A DNA stretch of 50,054 bases, taken from the NCBI GenBank assembly GCA_023411815.1, contig JAEYOJ010000166.1:1-50054 (forward strand), in the 5' to 3' direction. The DNA comes from Pseudomonadota bacterium (GTDB lineage Bacteria > Desulfobacterota > Desulfovibrionia > Desulfovibrionales > Desulfovibrionaceae). This document shows positions 1 to 7,766 of the stretch, piece after piece. Within the stretch, counting starts at the first letter, position 1. Each line of letters starts with the position of its first letter. A model generated the notes under the pieces. The model was not told where the DNA came from and did no database searches. It saw only the letters and a program-made list of their open reading frames with translations. A program made the translations under genes and the position numbers.

Positions 1-61
1 TGGCCTCTTTGGCAACCTTGGCCTTGAATTCTGCCGAATAACGTGTCCGCTTGCTCTTCAA
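1..61 (-). CDS. IS3-family transposase OrfA, N-terminal fragment (cut by window edge)
   Basis: From a TTG at 61 the minus strand reads LKSKRTRYSAEFKAKVAKEA, the typical basic start of the helix-turn-helix OrfA of IS3-family elements (RYSAEFKAKVA motif). OrfA binds the IS ends; the catalytic DDE part would be in OrfB, outside the window. The TTG start is a guess, because no ATG lies between it and the IS end. The gene is partial only because the window ends here. Confidence 0.7.
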   Translation of the reverse strand, partial: MKSKRTRYSAEFKAKVAKEA

Positions 62-120
62 AGGTGTTCCCCCTCGTTCGTCGGCTCCACCTTACACACC
101 TGTCCAAATTTTGGGGACCA
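1..120 (-). mobile_element. IS3-family insertion sequence, 5' end only
   Basis: Read on the minus strand, the block starts at position 120 with TGGTCCCCAAAATTTGGACA, an end of the TG...CA type used by IS3-family elements, and leads into a transposase OrfA start at 61. Only the first 120 bases are inside the window. The element therefore marks the left edge of the chromosomal block. Confidence 0.75.
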
Positions 121-310
121 CCTCTAACGTCCTGGCCGAAAACCCCTCGACCCTGACCAGCTTCAGAATCGTGGCCTCGCCCCTTTTCGCATAGACCGTA
201 ATCTCGCCCGAGATCTCAGCTTTCGATTGGCACTAAGCAGGGAGGTTTAAAATAAAACTAGCACGCACATAATGAGGGACTATGTAGGGCCAAAAGAGGG
301 AAATAGAAAA

Positions 311-340
311 AGGGACTTACCGGCAGATGTGTAAGTCCCT
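311..340 (-). terminator. Rho-independent terminator of tRNA-Thr
   Basis: A perfect 10-bp inverted repeat (AGGGACTTAC / GTAAGTCCCT) with a 10-base loop lies 9 bases beyond the tRNA 3' end. On the minus strand it is followed directly by TTTTTCTATTT, the U-rich tail expected of an intrinsic terminator. Confidence 0.85.
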
Positions 341-348
341 TGATTTTC

Positions 349-424
349 TGGAGCCAGCGCGGAGATTTGAACTCCGGACCTGCTGATTACGAATCAGCTG
401 CTCTACCAACTGAGCTACGCTGGC
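349..424 (-). tRNA. tRNA-Thr (anticodon CGT)
   Basis: The minus strand folds as a complete cloverleaf. The acceptor arm is GCCAGCG/CGCTGGC, the D arm GCTC...GAGC, and the anticodon arm GCTGA-TTCGTAA-TCAGC, giving anticodon CGT (plus-strand 389-391) that reads ACG. The T arm is CGGAG-TTCAAAT-CTCCG, followed by discriminator U and an encoded CCA. It is a single-gene unit with its own promoter and terminator. IS-like sequences lie on both sides, but the tRNA itself is intact. Confidence 0.97.
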
Positions 425-441
425 AAAGTCGCGAAGGGGCT

Positions 442-469
442 TGTATATCAAGCGCTAGCAGATGGTCAA
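442..469 (-). promoter_or_regulatory. Sigma-70 promoter of tRNA-Thr
   Basis: On the minus strand TTGACC (464-469) is followed after 16 bases by TATACA (442-447). The predicted transcription start falls about 10 bases ahead of the tRNA 5' end at 424. Spacing and box quality are close to consensus. Confidence 0.75.
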
Positions 470-488
470 GCGCAAATCGCGTAAGCCA

Positions 489-503
489 GAGGCTGTTATA
501 AAC
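489..503 (+). repeat. Solo IS5-type end, GAGGCTGTTATAAAC
   Basis: GAGGCTGTTATAAAC at 489-503 matches 14 of 15 bases of GAGGCTGTTATGAAC at 49933-49947, where it is the end of the IS5-type transposase fragment at the right edge of the window. No transposase follows it here, so it may be a relic end, a miniature element or chance similarity. The sequences diverge beyond the 15 bases. Confidence 0.4.
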
Positions 504-600
504 TGGTTCTCAAGTAGATGACATCAAAACCGGAGCAAACTTGCGAAATGCAAACGCTCATTGATTAATTTCAAGCACTTAAAGCATCAATGATTGCTTT

Positions 601-1104
601 CTAAAAGGGCACATCATCCATGCCACCGGCTTCAGATGGGAAAGCCGGGCCGAGGTCATCATCATATTGGGGTTGTTGGGTTGCTTGGCGCTGGCCGCCT
701 CGGGGCTGGTTCTGGTAGCCCTGGTTCTGGTTCTGATAACCCTGCTGGGGGGCGAAATCCCCTTGGTTCTCCCGCTTGGAATCAAGCCCCTGCACGCGCT
801 GAGCGATGACCTCGGTGATGTAATGCTTCTGGCCTTCTTTCTCGTAGTTGCGCGTTCGTAACGAGCCTTCGACCATGATCAGGCTTCCCTTGCGCAAATA
901 ATTCGCCACGAACTCGGCCTGACGTCCGTAGACAGTTACGTTATGCCATTCGGCGCGCTCCACGCGCTGCCCGGACTGGTCCTTGTAGCTTTCGTCCGTG
1001 GCCATGCGTGCGTTGACCACGGCCTGCCCCGAAGGAAGATAGGCCAGCTTCGGGTCTTGCCCAAGGCGGCCGATGAGAATGACTTTGTTCAGGCTTCCGG
1101 CCAT
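601..1104 (-). CDS. ssb: Single-stranded DNA-binding protein
   Basis: A 167-residue OB-fold protein that coats single-stranded DNA in replication, recombination and repair. The N-terminal half carries the SSB signature (NKVILIGRLGQDPKL, then WHNVTVYGRQAE and the KGSLIMVEGSLRTRNYEK strand). A Gln/Asn/Gly-rich disordered linker spans about residues 105-155. The acidic tip GGMDDVPF is the conserved tail that docks partner proteins. The start at 1104 (MAGSLNKV) is preceded by GGAAGGAG; an upstream in-frame ATG at 1131 lacks such a site. It is monocistronic. A weak inverted repeat (TCATTGAT/ATCAATGA, 558-593) lies just beyond the stop but has a long loop, so I do not call it a terminator. Confidence 0.95.
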   Translation of the reverse strand: MAGSLNKVILIGRLGQDPKLAYLPSGQAVVNARMATDESYKDQSGQRVERAEWHNVTVYGRQAEFVANYLRKGSLIMVEGSLRTRNYEKEGQKHYITEVIAQRVQGLDSKRENQGDFAPQQGYQNQNQGYQNQPRGGQRQATQQPQYDDDLGPAFPSEAGGMDDVPF

Positions 1105-1517
1105 ACGCTCTCCTTCCCTGTGAATAAACAAAAGAAATCGCCCCTGGACAAAAGTAACTGTCCCGAGACCAAAGGGATAACCAAACCGCGGCGTTATTCC
1201 AAATCAGCTTCAGTCAAGCGCCTGTGGCAGCCATGACCAGCTGATAGGCCATTTCCGTGTAAGCCAATAACCAACCCTACGCTAAAGCATAGATTAACCC
1301 ACAACCGTCAACTCTACAATCTGTGCCTACATCAAACAATTTTCAATTAAATATTAACCATATATGGGCGTGTCAAGGGTAAGATAACCGCCGCGATGCT
1401 GTTCTTTACTACCACCGCCGGCACGCCCATGACTTGCGCCAGACAGTCGATGCCGCACAGCCGTCTTCTCTCGTGCGTGGTCGATTCGGTTGAGCAAGAC
1501 CGAGAACATGCGAGTCC
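1105..1517. other. Intergenic region, no gene recognised
   Basis: About 410 bases between ssb and the TPR lipoprotein gene. Apart from the candidate ssb promoter at 1348-1376 I see no coding sequence or RNA gene. A short minus-strand open stretch at about 1385-1470 reads like protein but has neither start nor recognisable homology. Confidence 0.5.
1348..1376 (-). promoter_or_regulatory. Candidate sigma-70 promoter for ssb
   Basis: On the minus strand TTGACA (1371-1376) is followed after 17 bases by TATTTA (1348-1353) in an AT-rich patch. It lies about 240 bases upstream of the ssb start. The -35 box is perfect and the -10 box is moderate. Other TTGAC motifs nearer the gene have poor spacing. 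Confidence 0.4.
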
Positions 1518-1982
1518 CTAGCGGTCCGACTTGGCAGCACGCGCCTGTCGAATCGCCTCAAGGGTGTCCTCGTATTCTTCCTTCTCGGCTTCCGGAGCCA
1601 ACTGCACGGCCTGAGTTGCCAAGTCCTGGGCCAGTTCCAGATTCCGCCCTTGGGTGTAATACAACCAAGCCAGGTTATTGCGAGGCCTGGGATCATCGGG
1701 CAAACCCTTGATGGCCCGCTTGTACTCGCGCTCCGCCTTTCTCCACTCATCGCGGCCAAAGGCCAAGTTGCCCAAGTAAAAATGCGCCTCAGGCAGCTCC
1801 TCGGCCGCATCCTCGTAGTGTTCGCGTGCCAGATCCAGCTTGCCCTCCTGCTCGTAGGCCAGGCCGAGTTGCAGGTGCTCCCCGGGCGTGAGCGGATCAC
1901 GCAGCACTGTGATGCGCGGCAGAGAACAGGCGGCCATGCCTAGGCAACCTATGACCAGAAAAAGTATGATCATCTTTCTCAC
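1518..1982 (-). CDS. TPR-repeat lipoprotein of a PA2778-like cassette
   Basis: A 154-residue exported lipoprotein. The N-terminal signal ends in a lipobox (CLGMAAC), so it should be anchored in the envelope. The remainder is TPR-like: HLQLGLAYEQEGKLDLAREHYEDA, then FYLGNLAFGRDEWRKAEREYKRAI and NNLAWLYYTQGRNLELAQDLA, about three tandem helix pairs. The start is the GTG at 1982, which overlaps the TGA of the C39-like peptidase (GTGA), a sign of translational coupling. In PA2778-family proteins the peptidase and TPR parts are one chain; here they are two. TPRs usually bind peptides or partner proteins; the substrate is unknown. Confidence 0.75.
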   Translation of the reverse strand: MRKMIILFLVIGCLGMAACSLPRITVLRDPLTPGEHLQLGLAYEQEGKLDLAREHYEDAAEELPEAHFYLGNLAFGRDEWRKAEREYKRAIKGLPDDPRPRNNLAWLYYTQGRNLELAQDLATQAVQLAPEAEKEEYEDTLEAIRQARAAKSDR

Positions 1983-2587
1983 GGCTTGCCCTCCTGTCCG
2001 GCCGGGGCCGGTTCCACCAGCAATGTCCAGAAGCCCGCGCGCTCCCATTGGAACAGAAAGCGCTTCCAGGCCATACGCACGCCCGACCCGCGCGCCCCAT
2101 CATTGACCATGACCGCGTCCGGCGCGTGGCCCACCACGACCACGAAGTGGTTGGCGCTTACCGGGCCAATGCCTTGATCCAGCATGACTATCAGAGGCTG
2201 GCCCTGGCCCGTCCTGTCCAGGATATCGCGCACCGAGCCTGCGTACCAGCGTGTCGCGAAGCCCCTGCCCCGCGGCCACAAGGCCAGATCGAGGGTCAGG
2301 GTGCCGCGCAACTCCGGCCGCAGGATATCGGCGGCGATCTCCTCGGGTGTGGCCGGATCGCCGTGGAAGTTGAGCACGCCGGCCAGGCTGGCCGGGCCGC
2401 ACTGCCCGACACCCTGGTTGTGGAACGGCACGCCCGGAATGACTCGTTCCTCCTTCGTAAGGAGGTCTGCAGGAAGAGCCGGAGATTCCGCTCCCCTGCC
2501 GGCGCAGGCGGCGCAGGTGATCAGGACCGCCAAGGCGATGAGGGAAAACAGGCGGGCGGAGCACCGCCCGCCGTGATTTGCGAGCAC
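1979..2587 (-). CDS. PA2778-family C39-like cysteine peptidase (lipoprotein)
   Basis: A 202-residue papain-fold protein of the C39-like group. An N-terminal signal with a Cys-rich lipobox region (LITCAAC) is followed by the peptidase domain. The catalytic Cys lies in GVGQCGPASLAGVLNFHG, the His in SANHFVVVVGH and an Asp in VNDGARG. C39 peptidases remove double-glycine leaders, but stand-alone envelope members such as this have no proven substrate. The start is a GTG at 2587, three bases after the stop of the PA2779-like gene; the 3' end overlaps the TPR lipoprotein by four bases. The three genes clearly form one operon. Confidence 0.8.
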   Translation of the reverse strand: MLANHGGRCSARLFSLIALAVLITCAACAGRGAESPALPADLLTKEERVIPGVPFHNQGVGQCGPASLAGVLNFHGDPATPEEIAADILRPELRGTLTLDLALWPRGRGFATRWYAGSVRDILDRTGQGQPLIVMLDQGIGPVSANHFVVVVGHAPDAVMVNDGARGSGVRMAWKRFLFQWERAGFWTLLVEPAPAGQEGKP

Positions 2588-2590
2588 GCC

Positions 2591-3004
2591 TTACCCTACG
2601 GAGATGCGCGTGTCTGTCAGCTTGAGAATCACGATGACCAGGAGGACGATAATGAGCAGTGCGATGACCACGCCCAAGCCGTCACCGGCCACCGTCAGGG
2701 TGTCGATCTCGGATGCGAGCTGGTGAACTTCGGTGTCCGAAAGCTGGGCCAGCCGGGCGTCGATCTCATCGGCGGAATAGCCCAAGGCCGCCAGGCGCTC
2801 GGTCACCAGCTTGTTCTCAAGGGCCTGCTTGACCGTGGCCATATCCTTGGCGCGCAGGTCCTGCATCTCCTGGGTGGCACCGAAGGATCTCTCCGTGGAT
2901 ACGAAACCGGCTTCGACCCTGGGCACGAGAGCCAGGGTGGACATGGTCAGCACGAGCAGCATGGCGATGCGGCGAAACCAGGTAGAGGCGATAAAAGTGA
3001 ACAT
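2591..3004 (-). CDS. PA2779-family small membrane protein
   Basis: A 137-residue protein with an N-terminal signal (about residues 10-32), a helical middle region (RAKDMATVKQALENKLVTE, then LGYSADEIDARLAQLSD) and a C-terminal transmembrane helix (LGVVIALLIIVLLVIVIL) ending in a short tail. It matches the pattern of PA2779 proteins, which occur directly upstream of a PA2778 peptidase, as here. It is probably an envelope partner or substrate of that peptidase; function is unproven. The start at 3004 has AGGAGG four bases upstream; an upstream ATG at 3058 lacks a ribosome site. Confidence 0.75.
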   Translation of the reverse strand: MFTFIASTWFRRIAMLLVLTMSTLALVPRVEAGFVSTERSFGATQEMQDLRAKDMATVKQALENKLVTERLAALGYSADEIDARLAQLSDTEVHQLASEIDTLTVAGDGLGVVIALLIIVLLVIVILKLTDTRISVG

Positions 3005-3202
3005 GCATCCTCCTGTGTGGCGAATGTGAAAAAAGAAGTCATCAGTTACGTCACGCAATAAAAAAAATGCACACGCACGGCAAGCCGGAACCCACGCCGA
3101 ACCACTCGCCGAGGTCTGGCGACAGGCTCATGCAGGCGCGCATTGCCCTGGCCGCGCACGGCATGGTACAATTCTATGCGAAGCGCATACCGGGAGCAAT
3201 GC

Positions 3203-3625
3203 ATGAACCTTCGTCTCATTCTTCTGCCTGTGGACGGTTCCGAGCACTCAAGACACGCGGCCGAATATGCCGCGGATCTGGCTGGCGGCATGGACGCGGA
3301 AATCTTCGTCCTGCACTGCCTACCCCCCGTACCCGCATATCTGGGGGAGCCCAACTTCCAAAAAGCCGTGGAATACCGCGATGCTGAGGCCGAGGAGATC
3401 ATCTCGCCCATCCGCGAGTATCTTTCCGGCCTGGGCCTGCGCGTCCGGGACATGGCCGTGGAGGGCGCGCCCGGAGAAGCCATCGCGGATGCGGCCAAGG
3501 CCGAACGGGCCGACCTGATAGTCATGGGCTCCACGGGCAAGACCGACCTGCAGGGGCTCATCCTGGGCAGCGTGACCCACCGCGTGCTGCACATCGCGCC
3601 TTGTCCGGTGCTTGTCGTGCGCTGA
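3203..3625 (+). CDS. Universal stress protein, UspA family
   Basis: A 140-residue single Usp domain. It opens with RLILLPVDGSEHSRHAAEYA, the first strand and nucleotide-binding Asp. It ends with the ATP-binding signature around GSTGKTDLQGLILGSVTHRV and CPVLVVR. The G-2x-G-9x-G(S/T) pattern suggests an ATP-binding subtype. Such proteins are cytosolic stress or energy-state proteins. The start at 3203 follows GGGAG; the longer frame from 3143 has no ribosome site. It is divergent from the PA2779 cassette. Confidence 0.88.
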   Translation: MNLRLILLPVDGSEHSRHAAEYAADLAGGMDAEIFVLHCLPPVPAYLGEPNFQKAVEYRDAEAEEIISPIREYLSGLGLRVRDMAVEGAPGEAIADAAKAERADLIVMGSTGKTDLQGLILGSVTHRVLHIAPCPVLVVR

Positions 3626-3938
3626 CAGCCCCTCGAAGACAGGGCGAAGGCGGGATTGGCCCTGCGGCCGCCCAATGACCGTTCGCATCGGTAGGGCTTC
3701 GCTCGATCAAAGCCTGGCCGAGAAAGCCGGGATAGCTCCTCCCGCCGTTTGTCAAGGCATGGTCATTGCTAGCTTTCACTGCGACTGCAGGTTGGTCCGC
3801 GATGCATCCTAGAAGCCATGTTGTTCCCTTTATAGGATGTTTCTTGACCAGCCATGTGCTTTCCTTTAGCTTTTCTTCTTCTTTATCCCTCATCCGCCAC
3901 GGCCCGTCCGGCCGTTGGGGTTTCAAGGAGCCCCCTCT
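3626..3938. other. Intergenic region before the aminotransferase gene
   Basis: About 310 bases with no recognisable gene. The downstream half is T-rich and holds the candidate promoter at 3844-3872. No terminator hairpin is evident after the UspA gene. Confidence 0.4.
3844..3872 (+). promoter_or_regulatory. Candidate promoter for the aminotransferase-hom pair
   Basis: TTGACC (3844-3849) and TAGCTT (3867-3872) are separated by 17 bases, about 65 bases ahead of the start codon. The -35 box is good, the -10 box weak. Confidence 0.3.
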
Positions 3939-5108
3939 ATGCATCAGTTCCCCAGGGTCCATCGCCTACCACCCTATGTCTTTGCCCAGGTCACCGAGCT
4001 CAAGATGAAGATGCGCCGCGAAGGCGAGGACATCATCGATCTCGGCATGGGCAACCCGGATCTGCCCACGCCTCAGCACATCGTGGACAAGCTGCTGGAG
4101 GCATCGCAGAAGGCCTGTAACCACCGCTACAGCGCATCCAAGGGCATCAAGGGACTCAGGCGAGCTATCGCGGACTGGTACCGCCGCCGTTTCGACGTGG
4201 ACCTGGACATGGATCAGGAAGTCGTGGTGACCATGGGCGCCAAGGAAGGCTTGTCGCACCTGGCTCTGGTCATGCTCTCGCCGGGTGACGTGGTCTTCGC
4301 GCCCGACCCGTCCTACCCCATCCATCCGTACGCATCCATCATCTCGGGCGCGGACGTGCGGCGCGTTCCCATCGGCAAGGGCCGCAACTTCATCGAGGAT
4401 CTGCAACTGGCCATGCGCCAGACTTGGCCCCAGCCCAAGCTGCTCATCATCAACTACCCGCACAACCCGACCACGGAGTGCGTGGACATAGCCTTCTTCC
4501 AGCGCATCGTGGATTTCGCCAAGGAGAACAAGCTTTACGTCATCCACGACTTCGCCTACGCCGACTTCACCTATGACGGCTACCAGGCCCCGAGCTTCCT
4601 GCAGGCCGTGGGCGCCAAGGACGTGGGCGTCGAATTCTTCTCGTTGACCAAGTCCTATTCCATGGCCGGCTGGCGCGTGGGCTTCTGCTGCGGCAACCGG
4701 GACATGGTCCAGGCGCTGACGCGTATCAAGAGCTACCTGGACTACGGCATCTTTCAGCCCATCCAGATCGCGGCCTGCGTGGCCCTCAACGGCCCCCAGG
4801 ACTGCGTCAAGGAAATCATGGACGTGCACCAGGACCGTCGCGACGCGCTGTGCGAAGGCCTGACCCGCATCGGCTGGCATGTGCCCAAGCCCAAGGCGAC
4901 CATGTTCGTGTGGGCCGAGATTCCCGAACAATTCAAGAAGCTGGGTTCGGTGGAATTCTCCAAGCTCCTGCTGCGCGAGGCCAAGGTGGCCGTGTCGCCC
5001 GGCCTGGGCTTCGGTCATTACGGCGACGATCACGTGCGCTTCGCCCTTGTGGAGAACCGCCATCGTATCAATCAGGCCGTGCGCGGCATCAAGCACGTGC
5101 TCGGATAG
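3939..5108 (+). CDS. alaC: PLP-dependent aminotransferase, AlaC/LL-DAP-type
   Basis: A 389-residue class I/II fold-type I aminotransferase. Features seen are DLGMGNPDLPTPQHIVDKL near the N-terminus, the cofactor-stacking VVTMGAKEGLSHLAL, the substrate-loop NYPHNPTTE, the HDFAYADFTYDG aspartate/tyrosine pair, and the Schiff-base lysine in SLTKSYSMAGWRVGF. This set matches alanine aminotransferase AlaC (glutamate-pyruvate), a sister of LL-diaminopimelate aminotransferase, so a role in lysine synthesis cannot be excluded. AAGGAG lies eight bases before the ATG at 3939; the longer start at 3915 is less likely. It is followed after nine bases by homoserine dehydrogenase, suggesting one amino-acid operon. 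Confidence 0.85.
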   Translation: MHQFPRVHRLPPYVFAQVTELKMKMRREGEDIIDLGMGNPDLPTPQHIVDKLLEASQKACNHRYSASKGIKGLRRAIADWYRRRFDVDLDMDQEVVVTMGAKEGLSHLALVMLSPGDVVFAPDPSYPIHPYASIISGADVRRVPIGKGRNFIEDLQLAMRQTWPQPKLLIINYPHNPTTECVDIAFFQRIVDFAKENKLYVIHDFAYADFTYDGYQAPSFLQAVGAKDVGVEFFSLTKSYSMAGWRVGFCCGNRDMVQALTRIKSYLDYGIFQPIQIAACVALNGPQDCVKEIMDVHQDRRDALCEGLTRIGWHVPKPKATMFVWAEIPEQFKKLGSVEFSKLLLREAKVAVSPGLGFGHYGDDHVRFALVENRHRINQAVRGIKHVLG

Positions 5109-5117
5109 GGGTTCAGC

Positions 5118-6407
5118 GTGAACGACGTCATCCGCCTGGGGCTGGCCGGCTTTGGCACGGTCGGCTCGGGAGTGGCCAAGGTCATCGCCGAAAACGGCGA
5201 GCTCATACGCCGCCGCACAGGCAAGCGCCTGCTCATCAAAACCGTGCTCGTGCGCGATCCGAACAAGGCCCGCGCCTTCGACCCCGGACCGGAAACGTCG
5301 TTCACCACCGACCCGTCCAGGCTGTGGACCGATCCGGAGATCGACATCGTGGTCGAGCTCATGGGCGGAACCGGCACGGCCTATGACATCATCGAGGCAT
5401 CCCTGAACGCCGGCAAGCAGGTGGTCACGGCCAACAAGGCCCTGCTGGCCGAACGCGGTCGGCCGCTCTTCCGCTTGGCGGATGAAAAAGGCCTCGGCCT
5501 CTATTACGAGGCGAGCGTGGCCGGCGGCATCCCCATCGTGCAGACGCTCAAGGAGTCGCTCGCCGCCAACCGCATCGAGAAGATCCTTGGCATCTTGAAC
5601 GGCACGGCAAACTACGTGCTCTCGGAGATGACCACGAACAACCTCGAGTTCGATACGGCCCTGGAACAGGCCAAACTGCTAGGCTACGCCGAGGCCGATC
5701 CGACCCTGGACATAGAGGGCATCGACGCAGCGCACAAGCTCATCATGCTCATCCGCGTGGCCTACGGTGCCCATTACCCCTTTGAGCAACTGCCGGTGAC
5801 CGGCATCTCCGGTGTCACCAGCGAGGATATCCGTCTGGCCTACGAGTTCGGCTACCGTCTCAAACTCATCGGCCAGGCCCGTGAGGTGGACGGCAAGATC
5901 GAGGCCGGCGTTTTTCCGGCCCTGGTCAAGTACACCTACCTGCTGGCCCGCGTGGGCGGCAACTACAACGCGGTGCGCGTGGAGGCCAACGCAGCCGGGC
6001 CCCTCATGTTCTCTGGCCAGGGTGCCGGCGCGTTGCCCACCGCAAGCGCGGTGCTGGCCGATATCCTGTCGCTGGTCAAATGCCATGGCGCACCGGACAA
6101 CACAGGTTTCACCGAGAAGACCCTGCCCGATGCCGACATTCTGGACCCTGACCTGGCAGTCGCCGAGCACTACTTCCGCTTTACCGTGGCCGACCGGCCT
6201 GGCGTCATGGCCGCCATCGCCGGAGTCATGGGCGAACTGAACATCTCCATCGCCCAGGCCGTGCAGAAGGGAGCGCCCTCCGGTCGCGGCGTACCCATTG
6301 TCTTCCTGACCCACGCCGCGCGCACCTGCGACGTGAACGAAGCCGTGCGCCGCATAGACGCCCAGGACTTCATCGAAGCCCCCACGGTGCATTACCGAAT
6401 CCTGTAG
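5118..6407 (+). CDS. hom: Homoserine dehydrogenase with ACT domain
   Basis: A 429-residue enzyme reducing aspartate semialdehyde to homoserine with NAD(P)H, at the branch to threonine and methionine. It has the Rossmann motif GLAGFGTVGSGVAK, then VVTANKALLAERG, the catalytic segment EASVAGGIPIVQTLKESL, and LNGTANYVLSEM with GYAEADPTLDIEG. The C-terminal 80 residues (YFRFTVADRPGVMAAIAGVM) form an ACT domain, the usual site of feedback by threonine. The start is a GTG at 5118. It follows the aminotransferase gene closely and ends at a strong hairpin. Confidence 0.95.
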   Translation: MNDVIRLGLAGFGTVGSGVAKVIAENGELIRRRTGKRLLIKTVLVRDPNKARAFDPGPETSFTTDPSRLWTDPEIDIVVELMGGTGTAYDIIEASLNAGKQVVTANKALLAERGRPLFRLADEKGLGLYYEASVAGGIPIVQTLKESLAANRIEKILGILNGTANYVLSEMTTNNLEFDTALEQAKLLGYAEADPTLDIEGIDAAHKLIMLIRVAYGAHYPFEQLPVTGISGVTSEDIRLAYEFGYRLKLIGQAREVDGKIEAGVFPALVKYTYLLARVGGNYNAVRVEANAAGPLMFSGQGAGALPTASAVLADILSLVKCHGAPDNTGFTEKTLPDADILDPDLAVAEHYFRFTVADRPGVMAAIAGVMGELNISIAQAVQKGAPSGRGVPIVFLTHAARTCDVNEAVRRIDAQDFIEAPTVHYRIL

Positions 6408-6416
6408 TCGGAGCAA

Positions 6417-6455
6417 CGCGGCCGGAGTCCGACGACTTCCCGGGTTCCGGCCGCG
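6417..6455 (+). terminator. Hairpin after hom
   Basis: A perfect 10-bp stem CGCGGCCGGA / TCCGGCCGCG starts about ten bases after the hom stop. A T-rich but interrupted tract follows (ATGTATTTATTC). It is probably the operon's terminator, though it is not a classical U-run. Confidence 0.55.
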
Positions 6456-6562
6456 CATCCATGTATTTATTCATGAATCCAATAAAAATGGCCTGCTGCG
6501 GGCAGTAGCGGGCGTCACGCCTCCGGCTCCGCCTTGGGCCCGCGCAAAAAACGGCCTGCTAG

Positions 6563-6577
6563 TGCGCAATTTGCGCA
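6563..6577. promoter_or_regulatory. Perfect palindrome TGCGCAA-T-TTGCGCA
   Basis: A 7+1+7 perfect dyad in the 300-base gap between hom and the small membrane-peptide gene, about 130 bases ahead of that gene. It could be an operator; no regulator can be assigned. The rest of the gap has GC-rich imperfect repeats (GGCCTGCT occurs twice) but no gene. Confidence 0.3.
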
Positions 6578-6707
6578 GTATCGCTGCCCGCCAATCATCG
6601 ACAAGAAAGTACCCATACAGGAAATGGGGAAACTGGCATGCCATATGCTAACAGCGAGCCGAATCTCGGGGTTCTTCCAGCATCGTTAGGAAAGGGGACG
6701 TACTTTA

Positions 6708-6833
6708 ATGGAACGGTTCATGCTTTATTTCATTTTCCTACTCCTTTTCGCGCTGACAGGCATTGCCTTCACGGGCTCCGCCAGTCAGCAGGCGAGCGCG
6801 ACGGTTCCCCCCGCGCAGATGTCAGGGTACTAA
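6708..6833 (+). CDS. Small membrane or exported peptide, 41 residues
   Basis: An ORF of 41 codons. AGGAAAGGGG lies about 11 bases upstream of the ATG. The sequence begins MERFMLYFIFLLLFALTGIA, one hydrophobic helix, followed by a short polar Ser/Ala/Gln/Pro tail ending SGY. It may be a single-span membrane peptide or a signal peptide with a tiny mature part. It precedes the SH3-domain membrane protein in the same direction by 111 bases. I do not recognise a family. Support comes from the ribosome site and the coherent hydrophobic composition. Confidence 0.5.
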   Translation: MERFMLYFIFLLLFALTGIAFTGSASQQASATVPPAQMSGY

Positions 6834-6944
6834 GCCGTCGCCGGCCAAGCACCTGAGCCCATGGGCCGCGCCTGTAAGCGCGGCCCAGGATTTCCCGGAC
6901 ACAGCTTCCGGCCATGCAAACCACGCAAGCTTTGAGAGCACACG

Positions 6945-7616
6945 ATGCGCCATTATCTACGTATCCTTATGTTAGCCACCGCCTTGATCTTGTCCACGGC
7001 CGCCCATGCGCAACCCCAGGGCGCCCACTATGTCTCGGACAAATTCGAGATAACCCTGCGCTCGGGCCCGACCCTACAGCACAAGATCCTGCGCATGGTG
7101 CCCACGGGCTCCAGGCTGGACGTCATTCAGAACGACGGGGAATGGGCTCTGGTCAAGTGGAACGAGACTGAAGGGTACGTGCAGACGCGCTTCATCACCA
7201 CGGAGTTGCCCAAGGAAATGGTCATCAAAACTCTCCAGAAGCGCACCGAGCAGCTGGAGCAGAAGACAAGCCAAGCATCGGACCAGTCCGGTAAACTGGG
7301 CAGCGAGAACAGAGAACTCAAGGCGGCTTTGGAACAGACAACCAGCGAGCTGTCCCGCATCCAGCAGGAGTATGCCAGCCTCCGCGCCGACGCCTCGGGA
7401 GTGCTGGATCTGAAGAAGAACTACCAGGAAACGCATGCCCAGTTGGAAGCCATGACCTCTGAAGCCGAGCAGCTCAAGGCCATGAACAAGGAGCTGCGCT
7501 CCGATGCCACCCTGCGCTGGTTCACGGCCGGAGCCGGAATCGTGATTTTCTCCTGGCTCGTGGGCTTTGTTCTCGGCCGCAGCGGCCGCAAGCGCAAGAC
7601 CATGCTCTACGGTTAA
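6945..7616 (+). CDS. TIGR04211-type SH3 domain membrane protein
   Basis: A 223-residue envelope protein. It has a signal peptide (residues 1-22, ending AHA), then a bacterial SH3 domain (about 26-90: YVSDKFEITLRSGP, RMVPTGSRLDVI, EGYVQTRFI). A long coiled coil runs over about residues 93-185, rich in Glu/Gln/Lys heptads. Next comes a C-terminal transmembrane helix (FTAGAGIVIFSWLVGFVLG) and a basic cytoplasmic tail. This domain order is that of the YgiM/TIGR04211 family, whose exact role is unknown; SH3b domains often bind cell-wall peptides. The gene ends at a canonical terminator. Confidence 0.82.
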   Translation: MRHYLRILMLATALILSTAAHAQPQGAHYVSDKFEITLRSGPTLQHKILRMVPTGSRLDVIQNDGEWALVKWNETEGYVQTRFITTELPKEMVIKTLQKRTEQLEQKTSQASDQSGKLGSENRELKAALEQTTSELSRIQQEYASLRADASGVLDLKKNYQETHAQLEAMTSEAEQLKAMNKELRSDATLRWFTAGAGIVIFSWLVGFVLGRSGRKRKTMLYG

Positions 7617-7640
7617 GTAGTCGAATTGACGTAATTTTGA

Positions 7641-7673
7641 CAGCCTCGACCGCCATGTGGTCGAGGCTGTTTT
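7641..7673 (+). terminator. Rho-independent terminator
   Basis: An 11-bp perfect stem CAGCCTCGACC / GGTCGAGGCTG with a 7-base loop, followed by TTTT, 25 bases after the SH3 protein stop. Confidence 0.85.
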
Positions 7674-7766
7674 CGTATCCGGACCTTTTCAAGTCAGCGG
7701 ATGAAGCTGCGGCAGGGGCCGGATAGTGCTATAGGCATGACCAGCTTTCAATCCAAGGAGGTCGTC

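Noticed and set aside
121..240. Minus-strand open stretch reading like EISGEITVYAKRGEATILKL
   Set aside because: It has no start, is closed by stops on both sides and runs through the IS3 end. It may be a relic of a gene hit by the element but cannot be identified.
558..593. TCATTGAT / ATCAATGA inverted repeat after ssb
   Set aside because: The loop is about 20 bases and the stem is AT-rich, with no T-run; it is too weak to call a terminator.
3966..5096. 376-codon minus-strand ORF over the aminotransferase
   Set aside because: His/Val/Ala-rich shadow frame with no ribosome site; the plus-strand gene has complete family motifs.
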